DNA of 64,000 nucleotides. Origin: Lanius collurio. Lineage: Eukaryota; Chordata; Aves; Passeriformes; Laniidae. Where the stretch lies: NCBI GenBank assembly GCA_020086605.1, contig JACBWW010000015.1:10536988-10600987 (forward strand), written 5' to 3'. Below, one piece after another: positions 13,084-25,395 of the stretch (within the stretch, counting starts at the first letter, position 1; the number at the start of each line of letters is the position of its first letter). The notes under the pieces are model-generated. The model had not been told where the DNA came from and made no database searches. It saw only the letters and a program-made list of their open reading frames with translations. The translations under genes and the position numbers were made by a program.

Positions 13084-14372
13084 TATTAAATATATTTCTT
13101 AGGTGCTATGTCATGGCTCTAAGCAGGGCTTATTCAAGCACAATGGTTGTGCTAATGCAGCTATCTGAATTCTAGACACTGTGATTAATTTTTCATCTTA
13201 GAACATAAACACAGTTTATCATGTTTCTCCTGGCACAAACTATGTTGTTTACAGATTTTACAAAGAAATAGTAATGCCAGTTTACAGCTACAGCAGTCAT
13301 GTTTTTCTGGTGCTTCTTCCATAGAGAAAACAAGCATGCAACACTGGAATACTGTAGGGAAAATAAGTCATCACATGCTATTTGTTCACTGCTCTGAAAT
13401 TAAGTTTCTCTTATGTTTTAGGAGAGGATGAAGTAGATGGCAGTTGTGTCAAACCCAAGTAACTATCAAGTAATAATTTATAAGTTACTTGAATTAAATT
13501 CTGAAACCTTTATGTGAACTATTTCTCTTTTGTCATCTTCATTAATAAAGCCTCTCTACTGGACTTTGGACTTCTCAGTGTGCTTTTGGGCCACACAGTC
13601 CAGTACAAGAATAAAAATCCTATTTAATGGAGTCTGAAGAGTGCAGGGTTTACCCAGAGTTTTATTTACTCTATGAAAATGTGCCTACTGCAGCTTATTA
13701 TGGTGACAGAAGCAGCCTCAAAACTGTAACAACTGCAGAAACAAAACGTTCTAAATGCTGCTTTAGTCACTGAAACTGATTTTATATGCAGTGTTTTGCA
13801 TAACAGCATAGTATATATAGTGAGAAGCTTTCTTTCTAGATCTCTTGGAAGAGTTAATCTCATTATTACTTGATAACAAAACCTTGAATGTTTTAATCTG
13901 CATTTCTCCAAATTAATATAATTACAGAGAAAATGTAATAGAGTGACACAGAACATGTAAAGTTAATGTAAACAGAAAATTATTCTCATCACATCAAACC
14001 TAGTCAAGAGCAAGAAAAAACAGTGGCCAATGTCATTGTTTAAACAAAAACACCTTTGTAATGTAGCACAAATGAAATCTCTGCATTGCAACACAGCACA
14101 CAGGAAGGATTAAACCAGAGTTATAGTACTGTAGTAAGTACGTGGTGCACTGCAGACCTTTAGGGATAGAAATAAGCAGCCAAACAAGGTCTTAATGAGA
14201 TGCAGCCATTAAGGTTTACAACATAACAAATTTTACAGGGAATTTGTACCTAATGAAAAATTCTATTGAATAATAAGAATAAAAATATGTCATATCAAGA
14301 ATATAAATAAAATTCCTTCATGTCTTGCTCAGTAGAACCTGTGTGAGATGATGGCTTAGACCTACCAATATG
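13084..14372. other. Unassigned DNA with a hairpin and two AATAAA sites
   Basis: No gene was recognised. AATAAA occurs near 13544, with an imperfect stem-loop at 13557-13605 and a second AATAAA just after it. This could be a relic of an LTR R-U5 region, but there is not enough sequence to decide. Confidence 0.5.
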
Positions 14373-14376
14373 GGTG
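14373..14376 (+). repeat. Decayed target-site duplication, left copy (GGTG)
   Basis: GGTG before the LTR pairs with GGCA at 14828-14831. TG and CA are the two deamination products of CpG, so both may come from an original GGCG. Confidence 0.45.
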
Positions 14377-14827
14377 TGATGCCTTTTCCTGGTCTTAAAA
14401 TCAAGAGTCAAACATGGTGAGAGGGAAAAAGGGATTTTATATTGGTATTTATTTTAAGGATCCTTAGGTGCAGTGTGTCCAGGTCAAATGCACCCCAATG
14501 CACACTGCAATGCACACCCCCAAAAGATCTGGTATAACCTTAGAGGTCTTGCTAATTAGCACATCTATCAAAAATTCCTCAACGAGAGGCTTGAGTGAGC
14601 CCCCCTCCCTGAGGAACCTTCCCCTGGATGGTTCTATCTTACTTTACAGAATGTGTTCTGGAGAGGACCTTGGGGTTTGGGGCATTCTGATCCTTACCTA
14701 CGAAGCTTCTAAGATGTTTAGTCTCCTAACTTGACAAACAAGTCAGAGAATGTAGGTAAAAAACCACTAAGAATACAGAACTTATAAAAAGGTATAAAAG
14801 AAAAGGAAAAAAATCATCATGGCATCA
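14377..14827 (-). mobile_element. Solo LTR, ERV1-like, minus orientation
   Basis: A 451-bp reverse-complement relative of 7976-8433, roughly 85% identical by eye over its full length. Its ends are TGATGCC (14377-14383) and GGCATCA (14821-14827), perfect 7-bp inverted repeats. AATAAA is present on the minus strand, as expected for the sense strand. Compared with the first copy it has several indels, including four extra bases near 14697. An 88-codon plus-strand frame (14468-14734) has a partner in the other copy, but indels shift the frame between them, so it is not under coding constraint. Confidence 0.8.
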
Positions 14828-14831
14828 GGCA
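14828..14831 (+). repeat. Decayed target-site duplication, right copy (GGCA)
   Basis: Pairs with GGTG at 14373-14376. Only the first two bases match exactly; the other two differ by transitions consistent with CpG decay. Confidence 0.45.
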
Positions 14832-17800
14832 AGTATATGAGATTATTTCACTCTCTAAACTAACAGAACCTCATTCATTAATAATGTCTAACACTTACTA
14901 TGGGTAACAATTACACCAAAGTAACTGTAGTCTACATCCCTATGAAAATTTCTTCTCAGAGTTTTATATTTACTAAATAAAATATAGTAAACAACTTCTA
15001 TTTTGTTAGTGTTTGCTAATAGTCTTTTGGGGTTTTTTTGGGAGAGGCGGTGTTGGATTGCAAATTCTTGGATCTGAAATGGTTTTTTCAGCTTGTCTTC
15101 CTCTTCCACAAAATATACATTGATTTCTACGCAGCATGACATCAGGCTTCATGTACTTGTGGTGTTCTCTGGCTTCCCTAGAGCTTCCAGATCTTTGCAA
15201 ATAAGTCATTCCTCCTACATCTAAGTGGGCTGTGGGTTAGTGTTGTAGTTCTTAGTACTGGCCATTAGAGAGGATAGAGGTATCCCTTTGTTGGTAAGAC
15301 TAGCACCTAAAAGAAGGAAGTCACTTTGAGCATGTCTTGGTGTTAGTACCGTGAGAATGCTTTTTCCATCAGTTGTTTCTCATAGTAGCTCACAAAAGAA
15401 ACATGTTTTGACTGTTGCAAAAGTTATGCATTAGATGCAAAATGATCAAGGAGAAGGAGGGCTAGCAATGAGTTAGGAAAGGGTGGAAAACTGAACTTGA
15501 GGGGTACAGAGAAGCATGAAGTATTGATCTCCATCTCTTGGCAGTTTTCTCCAGAGAAAACTGGCAACAAGAAAGTGTGCAGTGCTAGAAACTATTGTTA
15601 AAGTTAGTGGAAGAGGAAAGCGTGTAATCTGGGGACTCAACATCCTTCATCTGCTACAGAAATCATGAGTGAATCAATAAAAGGAACCAGTAGCACCAAG
15701 GTGATATTTTTTCCTGAGAGATCTTCCACTTAGGAAAGATCCGCTGCCCATGTTTTATAATCAGCAGCTGTGTTTTTTTCCAGTGTCTGGGAGCAGCAAA
15801 TAGCAGAGCTGGTAATTAAAAGGTAATCTGCAGGTCTAAAGAGAAGTGCAGGGCATGTGGAAGGCTAACTGATAATATTTAAATGATATCACATAATTAG
15901 CAGAATTAATTTGAATATTTTGAACTGTATATTATCATAATAGTTATCAAAATTGATGAGTGTGTTGTGGAAAGGAACAGGTGGGAATTGTTCCTTTTTA
16001 AGTCTCTGACATGAATGGGTTGGAATTTACTTTTTGCTGTCTTGTATTGCATGCTGCCAATCAACTGGAAAGCAGATGGTGGGTTAAGAAATCCCTTTCC
16101 ATGTTGGCAGAGGTTATGCATGGCTTCTGACCATCTTCTCATGAAAAACACGTGTTTAGAGTTAGAACTGACATAAAAATTATATTCTGTACTATCTCAG
16201 ATTTCCTAAAATTTCATTTCAGAGGTTAGATCAGTATTAATTTACAGAACTTCCTTTCACTCTAAAGGGCCAATCTGAACCAAGGTCATCTCAGATCCTA
16301 ACAGAAGTCAAATTGAGTAATTTTTTAGTAGCTTCTCGTGGAGCAGTGATGGTATGTCCGTGTTCCTTGAAAGCATGTTTTGCCCTATTAGGCAGATTCA
16401 GTAGCAACATCAAAAATGGTTCAACCTAGGAGTAACAGCTGAGCAGACAAATATTTGCTCCATCTTTTTAGATAAATGTAGCTACGAGTACTGTTTTACT
16501 GACTTCAGAAACAAATTGTCATTGTACAAAAGAATCATTTAAGGAATTATATAAAGTACTATTCATATCCGTCACTCACTACAACTACATCCCTTTTCCT
16601 TGTGATTGCAGGGGGTACAGCACATTGTATAAAAAGATTTAGACTGGCTATGGTCTTCAATTGCTAAACTTTTCTGTTGGTTTCCTTGCAGTTCTATTCT
16701 CTGAATTTTCTCTCATTTTCAAGAAAGATGGTTAAACTTTTTTCTGTCTAGTGCTCATTAGTGCAGATAATATTTGGACTTGCTAAAAATATGTCATCTC
16801 ATTTCCTGGGTTCTTTTATCTCTGAATTTTCATTTATCGTGTTCCCATTTTTTTTCAAATTACATGTATTAATTTCTGCCTACTCCCTTGACTTTTTTTA
16901 ATCTATCTCAGCTTTTCTCTGCCCATTTCCCCCTATATTCTTTCTCCATTCCTATTTATTGGTATTGTTTTCCTGCATAACATAACTTACTGTAAAGACC
17001 AAAAAATTCTCATAATACTTATGACATCATTTTGAAATACGTTTAGAAACAGTAGTGTTCTGGTTTGGATTCTGCACATGTACTGACTAAGCATGTAACT
17101 TATCTGATACAAATTAATGTAAAGAGCAAAATTTCTGAATGTTATTAGGAGATTTTTAAGTTGAAACTAACCAAAAGCATGAATACAATGGCAAAATTTG
17201 CCACTGATTTGATAGCAACTGCCCCCAAAACAGAAATAGTTTTTCGAAAATTCTTGACAAGCTTTCTTTATAAAAAAAGAAGAAATGTGAAATCTGTCAG
17301 CCTCTGGTGATCTAAGCAACGTGTAGCCACTAACACAAAGTCATCGCCAGTGAAAGAGTGGCTTGAAAATATTTAGTGAATCCTAAAAAGAGGCACTTCA
17401 TTCCTCGCCTTTTGAGTTGTTGCTTTGATGTGACTTTAAATTTTGTCCAAACCCACTTATGGCTGGAATCTGATGGAAGATTTCTCTCTGGAATAGCAAC
17501 CTTTTTGAAATTCTGTAGTATTAGAACTACAGTGCTGAGGTTAAGAAAAACCAACCAACCAACCAGAAGAACCTTAAAACTCTCACCAAATTGTTTTTAT
17601 ATATTTACTGGAATTCTTTCACACTGACATTAAGAATAAATACATTCAGTTTAAAGCTTCGAGAACAATAAAACTGTGATGATTTATAGGAAAGATGGTG
17701 GTATTCACATATGGTATATCACATGAACTTGAGCATTTTTATTGGACATCTATAATTCTTTGGCACAATAATGCCACTACAAATGGCACATTGGATTACA

Positions 17801-20800
17801 TTTCTTTTTATTTAAATTGAAGATTTAACATTATCTTTTTTTCATTTTGTGGCTCTTTTTTTGTTGATTATAGACAAGTGGTTAGTCACTTGTTCTTTAT
17901 TTGTTGTGACATATTAGGCTACAGCAAATATTTTTTTTGGACAGTCTTCATTTTCATTTTTTAAGACTAATGATGATTAAAAAAAAAAAAATCATTGTGT
18001 TTACTTTTGCTTTCAAAGGCTGTAGTACAATGCTAATGTCAGGTTATAGCTCAAATATACAAAACTGCCATTGCAGAGGCCAAGATAATCCTTTTTGTAA
18101 ACAGTACTATGTGCTTGGTAGGGATATTTTTAATTAAAACATTGCCAGGTAGTCTATCTACTATAAGATATTTCCTAGCTGATATAATCTTTTGCATACT
18201 GAAAAATATGATGAGTTTTTTGCTGGCTTGGTGACTTTTTTTTTATTATGGGAGCAAGGGGAGACAGGCATGTTGTTCTCTCTTTTCTCTGGTTTATGTG
18301 ATAATCTTTGATGGTAACTAGGCAATAAAGGAATTAAGTACAGATAAAATATGCAATTACTAATGCAAAACAGTGAGAAGTAGTAACAAAGATATCAATA
18401 AATTGCCTTAAGGCTGGATAGCTTCCTCTTGGTATTTATTAAACCTTGTGTTCCCTGTAGTTGCTTTTTCATCTTTTTAGCGGAAAAAAATGGGATTTAT
18501 AAAAGGATGTAATTTGATAATATTTTATAAAATTAAATGGGTAGTGTTGTGCTGTGTATGATATTGCTAAATGCTATAGATTCCACTCAAAGGGTAAATT
18601 TCTGTCCTCCACAAACAAAGCTCTAGTAAATGAACCTGTGGAGACATTTCCTTGTAGAGTTTAATTGGGTTTGCTTGCATAAAACATTAATTTAAATACT
18701 CTAATTGAATAACAGAGGACTGAAACAGGGCTAACAGGGACCTGTTCCTTTTTTTTATATAAACTATTTAATCCTTTGCATGACTAAAACACAAGAGTTT
18801 GCAGCTGAGATGAAACTCTGAACTGCAATCACAGCTACATTGTCTCAACTATATTCTTATTTGATTTATAGATATGCAGTTCTGCAAAAGGTAATTAAAA
18901 AAAACAAACAGCAACCACCAACTATGGCTAATTCCAAATATGTCTCCTAATACCTCTTCACTTAAAAAAGAATATTTGAAAGGCTATTAGAAGGAGGATA
19001 TCAAAATCCAGTATTTAGAAGCTGTTCCTTTTCTGGATTTCTTAAAAAAAATTTTTATCTCTCTTTCAAAATTTTCTTCAGGATAATTAAAGAGGTGTTC
19101 TCCCCAGCTTTCATAAAAATTGTCTTCAGTGCATTTTTTCTGTATGGAACAGGACATTTGCTTCTGAGAATTGACAGTGTTTCTTGTTAACTTGATATTA
19201 ATTGCATTTTGAAGAGAAAAAACTCTAGGTTGAAAATCAAGTTGTATATTATCCCAGAAGATGCATTTATCATTAAATTAACAGGGAACAGTATCAGAAT
19301 TTCATTGTGAAAGGACCTTAAATTCTACAATTTGGCTGATCAATAGCCTAGACAGCTTTCCATCAATGTGCATCAAAGCTTTTTCTGATTTTCATTTTTT
19401 TAGTAACTTAAAAATATAGCAGCTGAAAAAAAAGAAGAAAGAGTAGAGTATGAAATTACATTGACATAGTTAACCTAAAAAGAATGCATTTAATAAAAAC
19501 AGAAGTAGTAAATTGAATGAAAAAAAGAACAACATGAGCCAAATTTTGGAGAATGGAAACTTGTCAAAAGCTTTTTGAAGAGCTAGATTAGTTATATTAA
19601 TTAATCTTTGCTTATTAACACTTTCAATGTAATCTGAGAGGCAGTAGTCATCCCAAAAAGTCTATAAAATTCATGAGGAGCTTTAGCAGATATTTCATAT
19701 TTATCTGTCATGTATTAATTCTAGAATAGTAATTCTTACTTGTTTTCCTGATGGCTATCCAATTTGCTTTTCTGTATTCCCTAAGTCTTTGTGTGACTCC
19801 TTTCTCAAGAGGTTTATCTCTTCGATTCTGTTTTTTATTTCTCTTGACACAGAGTCTTATTAGAGCAATAGTTTATATGCTACAGTTAGTAACTCAGCAA
19901 CTTCATACTAGACGTTCTTCACTCTTGAACAAATTGCCTGGTCCTGACAGCTGTTATTGTTCAATATATTAATTTGTACTAAACCTCTTCCACTGATGTT
20001 TTCCTAAAAAAAATAGTTTCTCCATCTCCTGCTTTGTGAAGAAGGGAACATTCCTGACCTTCTCCTTAGTGAACACTGATGAAAAGATTCCCTTGAATTT
20101 TCAGTAGTGGTCTTCACTTTCTCTAATGTGCCTTTTGTACTTTGGTAATCTGCTGGCCCCACTGACTCTACAGTCATCCTACTTCTTCTGTGCTTGAAAA
20201 CATTTTATTTTATTCCTTCTTCAAGTTTTATCTTGAAGTACCATCTGGTTTGCTTTACTGCAGTTTTACATTTAGCTTTCTAGGTCTGTTTTATTTTTTC
20301 TCATATAAAAGTGAATGACAATTTTTATCCTTTTTGACCATTTCTTTACTGTTCTGGATTTTAAAATTTGTTTATCTATTTGTTGTTGACAAATCTTTAT
20401 TCAAAGATTCCGGTGTATTGTCATCACCACTTAACAGTCACCCCAACAGATATCTGAAATTTTCATAATGTGTCACTCTCAAAAATCTATGAAATGGAAA
20501 TTTGGAAAAACCTAATCAAGAGTCTGTGAGAGATGTGCATGAATCAGCAATCCCACATCTTAATATGGGTCATTGAGATTACAAAATTTGAACTTTTATT
20601 TTTTTGTCAAATTTTGAAAATAAATGGAAACTTAACAGAGCTTCTTCTGGATTGTACTTCCATGTAGTTTTTAACATGCACAACTTTTTTCTTTTATTTC
20701 AATTTATCTGTAATACCTCAGTTCTTCTTGGTACAATTTTCATCCTTATAATGAGCCATACCCTTATGTTCTTGTCTAGATATGGCTCCTTGTGCCTATT

Positions 20801-21686
20801 ATTTTATATTATGAAATCTGACATGACTACTTTCATCTAGTATATGTCTGGAGTACTTAATTTCAGTGGCATTCTAAAATCCAAGTCTTCTCAGTATATG
20901 TACTGTTAAGCACATTGCTAGAGATTTAGATAGGAACAGAAATAGAAATTATGAGCAGTATAAATTTCTGGTATATTTTGGGGCATTTTTCTTTGAGCAT
21001 ATTTTAGTGTTATTTTCTGTCTGCGCATTTACATTGTTTTAATCTATATTTGTTTGCAGAGGTTATTCTATAACATTTCTAAAGTTATCTTTTAGTGCAA
21101 ATGATCATTGTAAAAACTAAAGAATTTAACAGTATAAAAATTAAAAGTATCATAGTAACTGAAGGTGACAATGTTTTAGCATGAGTATATCTTGTTGACA
21201 CCTAAATGTGCGATTTTCTCATATCATTTTCATTATGTAGCTAAGTTAAATTGATTCTAAATTGATGCTATGAAAAATGGAATTACCTCTTCCTTTTTAC
21301 CCCTTTTTTATGGCACGATGTAATAGTTTAATCCAAGAGGAAAGCACCATTGCTATTATAACTTATTTGTTTAGATTTATGACGAAGCTAAGGAAAAAGC
21401 CACTCACATGGTCGAGGCATCATTGTAAAATTACTTTTCAGGAAATTAAAAAAGTACATAAATCAGAACTTTTACCACATCTGCAGCCCAAACAATCAAA
21501 GCCAGTAAAGACAACACTGTTTGTCAGTGGTTGCTCGTAATGATGCATTTGTTTGCAGGATCAGTGTTGTAAATTGTAAGTTTTAGAGCACTCCTTCCTC
21601 AGATGCCTCTGTGTATTTGCTGTATTTCTTAATCAGAATGGAATTTCAAAGTAGCCTCAATATTAAGCGGTTTGGTTTTTGTTTTG

Positions 21687-21704
21687 TTTTTTTTTTTTTT
21701 TTTT
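21687..21704 (+). repeat. Poly(T) tract
   Basis: Eighteen T residues, preceded by a TTTTG-rich stretch. No processed gene copy is visible next to it. Confidence 0.8.
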
Positions 21705-21780
21705 AAATTGCATGTTTTTCAGTCAAAGAGCTACTAAGAATGAGTTGCAGAAAGTGGGCTCTCAATGTAATCGGAATCTC

Positions 21781-21818
21781 AGGAACTACAACCTTAGGAA
21801 CTACAACCTTAGGAACCA
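21781..21818 (+). repeat. 15-bp tandem repeat, about 2.5 copies
   Basis: AGGAACTACAACCTT occurs twice head to tail and is followed by AGGAACCA, a third partial copy. Confidence 0.85.
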
Positions 21819-24800
21819 CATAAAGGTCAAATGAATTATATTCAGTGAAAGAGAGAATAACTAGGAGCTGTGAAATGAAGCTCCCACATAAATACAGTAT
21901 AGGGTATGCCATGGATAGATTTCAGCTGATATGTGTAGAAATACCTGGAAATTTTGCCTGTGGTTACACCACATATAAATTATTGACTCTTCCTGAACTT
22001 GTGAAATAAAGCATTTGTAGTTCAACATTTTCTACATAAGTACGACCAGAGGCTGTCATATATACCTCTTTCTAGTGATATACAAGAATAAATGGGAAAT
22101 TAAAAGTAATTTACATTTAAAAATCCTCTGTGGGACTGAAAAAGAAACCCTTGACTGCTCAAGAACCTTGTCTGTTTCTTGAACTAAAGGTAAAGCTCTG
22201 CGCAAGCACAGTCTGCAGGAAATCTTTCTTGATCCGCAGTTCATTTCTTATCCACTCCCAGTCTGCTATTATACTTGAACCAATGTTCTTGGGCTAAGAT
22301 CAGCATTGATTTCCATTTTTTGCACTTCCATCAAATGTGTATGGAGTGCTCCACATAGAGAAATCCACCCTGAATTTCATCTTTCAATGGATTTTTTTTC
22401 ATGGACTAGATATAACATGGCTCACTTCTCCCATATCACAAGCTTTAAATAAAATCAAATGGTTTCGGGATATTGCTATGCAGAAAGGAATTTTTTTTTC
22501 TTCATTCCAGCTTTAAGATGAGAAACTAACCATTTTCTGTTTCCTATGGAAATTGCTTCCTGTATAGTTTATTTTCCTAGCCAAAAGAATTAGGGTTTTT
22601 TTTTATTATTTTTAGGGGGTGGAATTAATTAAATGCTTTAAATAAAATGTAGCAATCATAAACCAACAAACAAAAACCTAGCTTTATTTTACTTCACCTT
22701 CATGCAATAAAGACAAAACAATTTTCACAAATAATGCTCAATAAGAATATCCCCCCCACTCAAAGAAAAAAAAAATTATATTTAGATCTATCTCAACCAA
22801 ACATGACACATGACAGACAAATGCCTGGCAATTTAGCATAATACAATCCAGTCTGAGCAATCTTTCTTTTAAGGTGTATGCACTTGTTTTCACTGACTGG
22901 TTTTGACAACCAAAAAGAGAAGGAGGAAATTAGCAGGGAAGAGCACACTACCTTCAGGTCTGACCTTTAGGAGGTACAGTCAATAACAGTTTTAAAACCA
23001 TATAAAAGGCAGTTCTTACAATGTGCAGCTGCCAGCTAAACAAGTCTGCTGGATGACATAACACATGACAGAAAAATCATCAGTATTAAAATTTTTCATT
23101 TGTTTAACACTTTTCCCAGTCACTATTCCCCAAATTTATGCTCATATGAAATGTAGCTAGTTCTAGGATTCAAGGAAGAATGTAAAGACATAAAGCTCTC
23201 AGGTAAAGAAAAATTACCCTGGAGAGGTTAAAAACGAAGTCTATGTAGTCTGCTGGAATTGAGATGTCGTTACACTCATATTGGAATGATGCTGCATAAG
23301 AAAGTATGATGAGCTGCTGCTGATGTGCACCAGATTTTGGCATCATAGTATTTCATAAACATTGATTTCCCTTTGATAACAGTGTATTTTGACACCCAAG
23401 AGAAACTTTAGGTATATAAATGAAGGGGAAAAATTATGCAGTGAGAAAAAGTAAGTAATAAATACATAAACTCCATGCATTTGGTGAGCAGGGGTGTTTT
23501 ATACTTGTGGCTCTATATCTGCCCTGTTTATTGATGTATTATTAGTTTGCACAGAATAATTAGGGAATACAGAACTTCTCTTTGCAATTCCAACCTGAAG
23601 CCCACAGCTTGTAGCTGATTTATACATGAAAACGGAATCAGATTTTGCTGTTTGAAGTAGCCCTTTCACACAACACTAGTGGCTGTGGGTGACAAGCAAA
23701 CAGAAATATGGAATATTTCTTTAGGGAAGCATTGGAGCCGAATATTCCCCTAAAAGAAAGAATAAAAATAAATGTACACAGAGTTTTTATGGTTCTCTAG
23801 GAGCATCCACTTCTTTCCAAATCATAACCTGACTAATTTCAAGATTTCTAGGAATTTTATTGTCCTCTTAAGGAAAGGAAAACTAAGCCATCATTTATAC
23901 TTCAAGTGAAAAAGTTTGTTTTGTGGGTGGAAACCCTTAATGTGTATTAATTTTAGTGGTATCTGATATAATTACTCATACATGATTAAGCAAGGAAAAA
24001 AACAATATGATCCTAGCTATTCTATTGCACACTAAATAGGACTTCTCTATATCTCTGAGCAGTAGTATTGGACTTTAGAAATTAAAAAAGCTATCCTATC
24101 AGATCATGTTAGCAATGACAGTGACAGAGAAGCCATTGCAATCCCTTCTAAAATGTTTCTATGATTAGTTTTTTATCATAAAAAATGTGCGCTGTGTTGC
24201 TGGTTTGAATTGGACTTTGTTTTCCAGCTCTTAAATCCTTATTATGTCTTTGTGTGCTGGAGTGAAGAACTGATTGTAAAAGTTTTGTTCTGGTGTAGAT
24301 ACTCACAAACTGAGATCGATTCTCTACTTAACCTTGCACTTGGTAATCTTAAGTAGCTTGACCCTCTTTGATCTTTCATCCAACTCTTTATAGGCTGTCA
24401 TTCATTCCACTGAGACGAGTCTTGTGGGGGAAACCAAAAGGAACTGAAAATTGCTCAAAAAATAAGTCTCATCTACACTCCCTCACCTCTTCTTTCTCTG
24501 AAAAATAGCAATCTACACAATAAATCTGTTTTCAGTTAGAATAGCATCCAATTTCACAAAATTACTTTAATAATTACTTGTTCTGGTATACTTTAACCAA
24601 ATGTATTATAACAGAGGGTAAAATATACAGTACTTTCAAATTTCTCTCTGTTCTTGCAAAACCTTATATTAACCCTTGTTAATATTAACAGGAGTTAATA
24701 GTCTTTTTCTTATTGGGAAGGAAAAAAGGAATGAGCCTGTCATCTTAATTTTTAGGAAAGTGTTCCTGAATGCAGATACCAAATTATAAGAGACATTAAA

Positions 24801-24889
24801 TAACTCTGCTAAAATTGTTTGAGATAAGACAAATGATATCTTCTGTATTTCCACCATTTGCCATCTAAATAAGTAAGGAGCTGCACACT

Positions 24890-25395
24890 TAGAATCATAG
24901 AATATGCTGAGTTGGAAGGGACCCATAGGATCGTCAAATCCAACTCCTGGCACTGAGCAGAATCACACCATGGAGCATTGTCCAAATGTTTCTTGAATTC
25001 AGGCTTGGTGCTATGACTAATTCCCTGAGGAGCCTGTTCCAGTGCCCAGCCATCCTCTGGGTGAGGAACCTTTTTCTAATATCCAACCTAAACGTTCCCT
25101 CACACAATTTCAGATTTTTGTTTGAGTCTTGTCACGGGTCACGAGCAAGAAGGGATCAGTGCCAGTCCCTCCTCACAAGGAAGTTGTAGACTGTGATGAG
25201 GTTACCCACTCCAGACTGTACAGAGCAAATTACCTCAGCAGCTCCTCATAGGGCTTCCCCTCCAGAACCTTCATCATGTTCATAGCCATCTCTTGGATGC
25301 TCTTTAAATAGCTGTACTGTCTTTTTTATATTGTATTCTGCAGACCAGAACAGGACAGTCACCTCTTTAGACCAGCCAGATTCTGTGCTTAAGGA
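24890..25395 (-). mobile_element. CR1 retrotransposon 3' portion, minus strand
   Basis: On the minus strand this is the last roughly 500 bases of CR1. The 3' terminus lies at 24890-24905 (AGAATCATAGAATATGC on the plus strand), followed by the very typical GAGTTGGAAGGGACCC block (24910-24925), the GAGCCTGTTCCAGTGCCCAGCC block (near 25030) and the CTTTTTTATATTG block (near 25320). The match fades near 25395. It is better preserved than the CR1 at 29 kb. No intact reading frame remains. Confidence 0.92.

Larger units (their letters stand above)
14832..24889. other. 10 kb unassigned AT-rich DNA
   Basis: The longest stretch without a recognisable repeat or gene. Visible structure is minor: a T18 run at 21687-21704, a 15-bp tandem repeat at 21781-21818, a C7 run near 22752 and many short A or T tracts. 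All open frames are below 90 codons. Unrecognised old repeats or conserved noncoding elements may be present but cannot be seen from one sequence. Confidence 0.6.
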
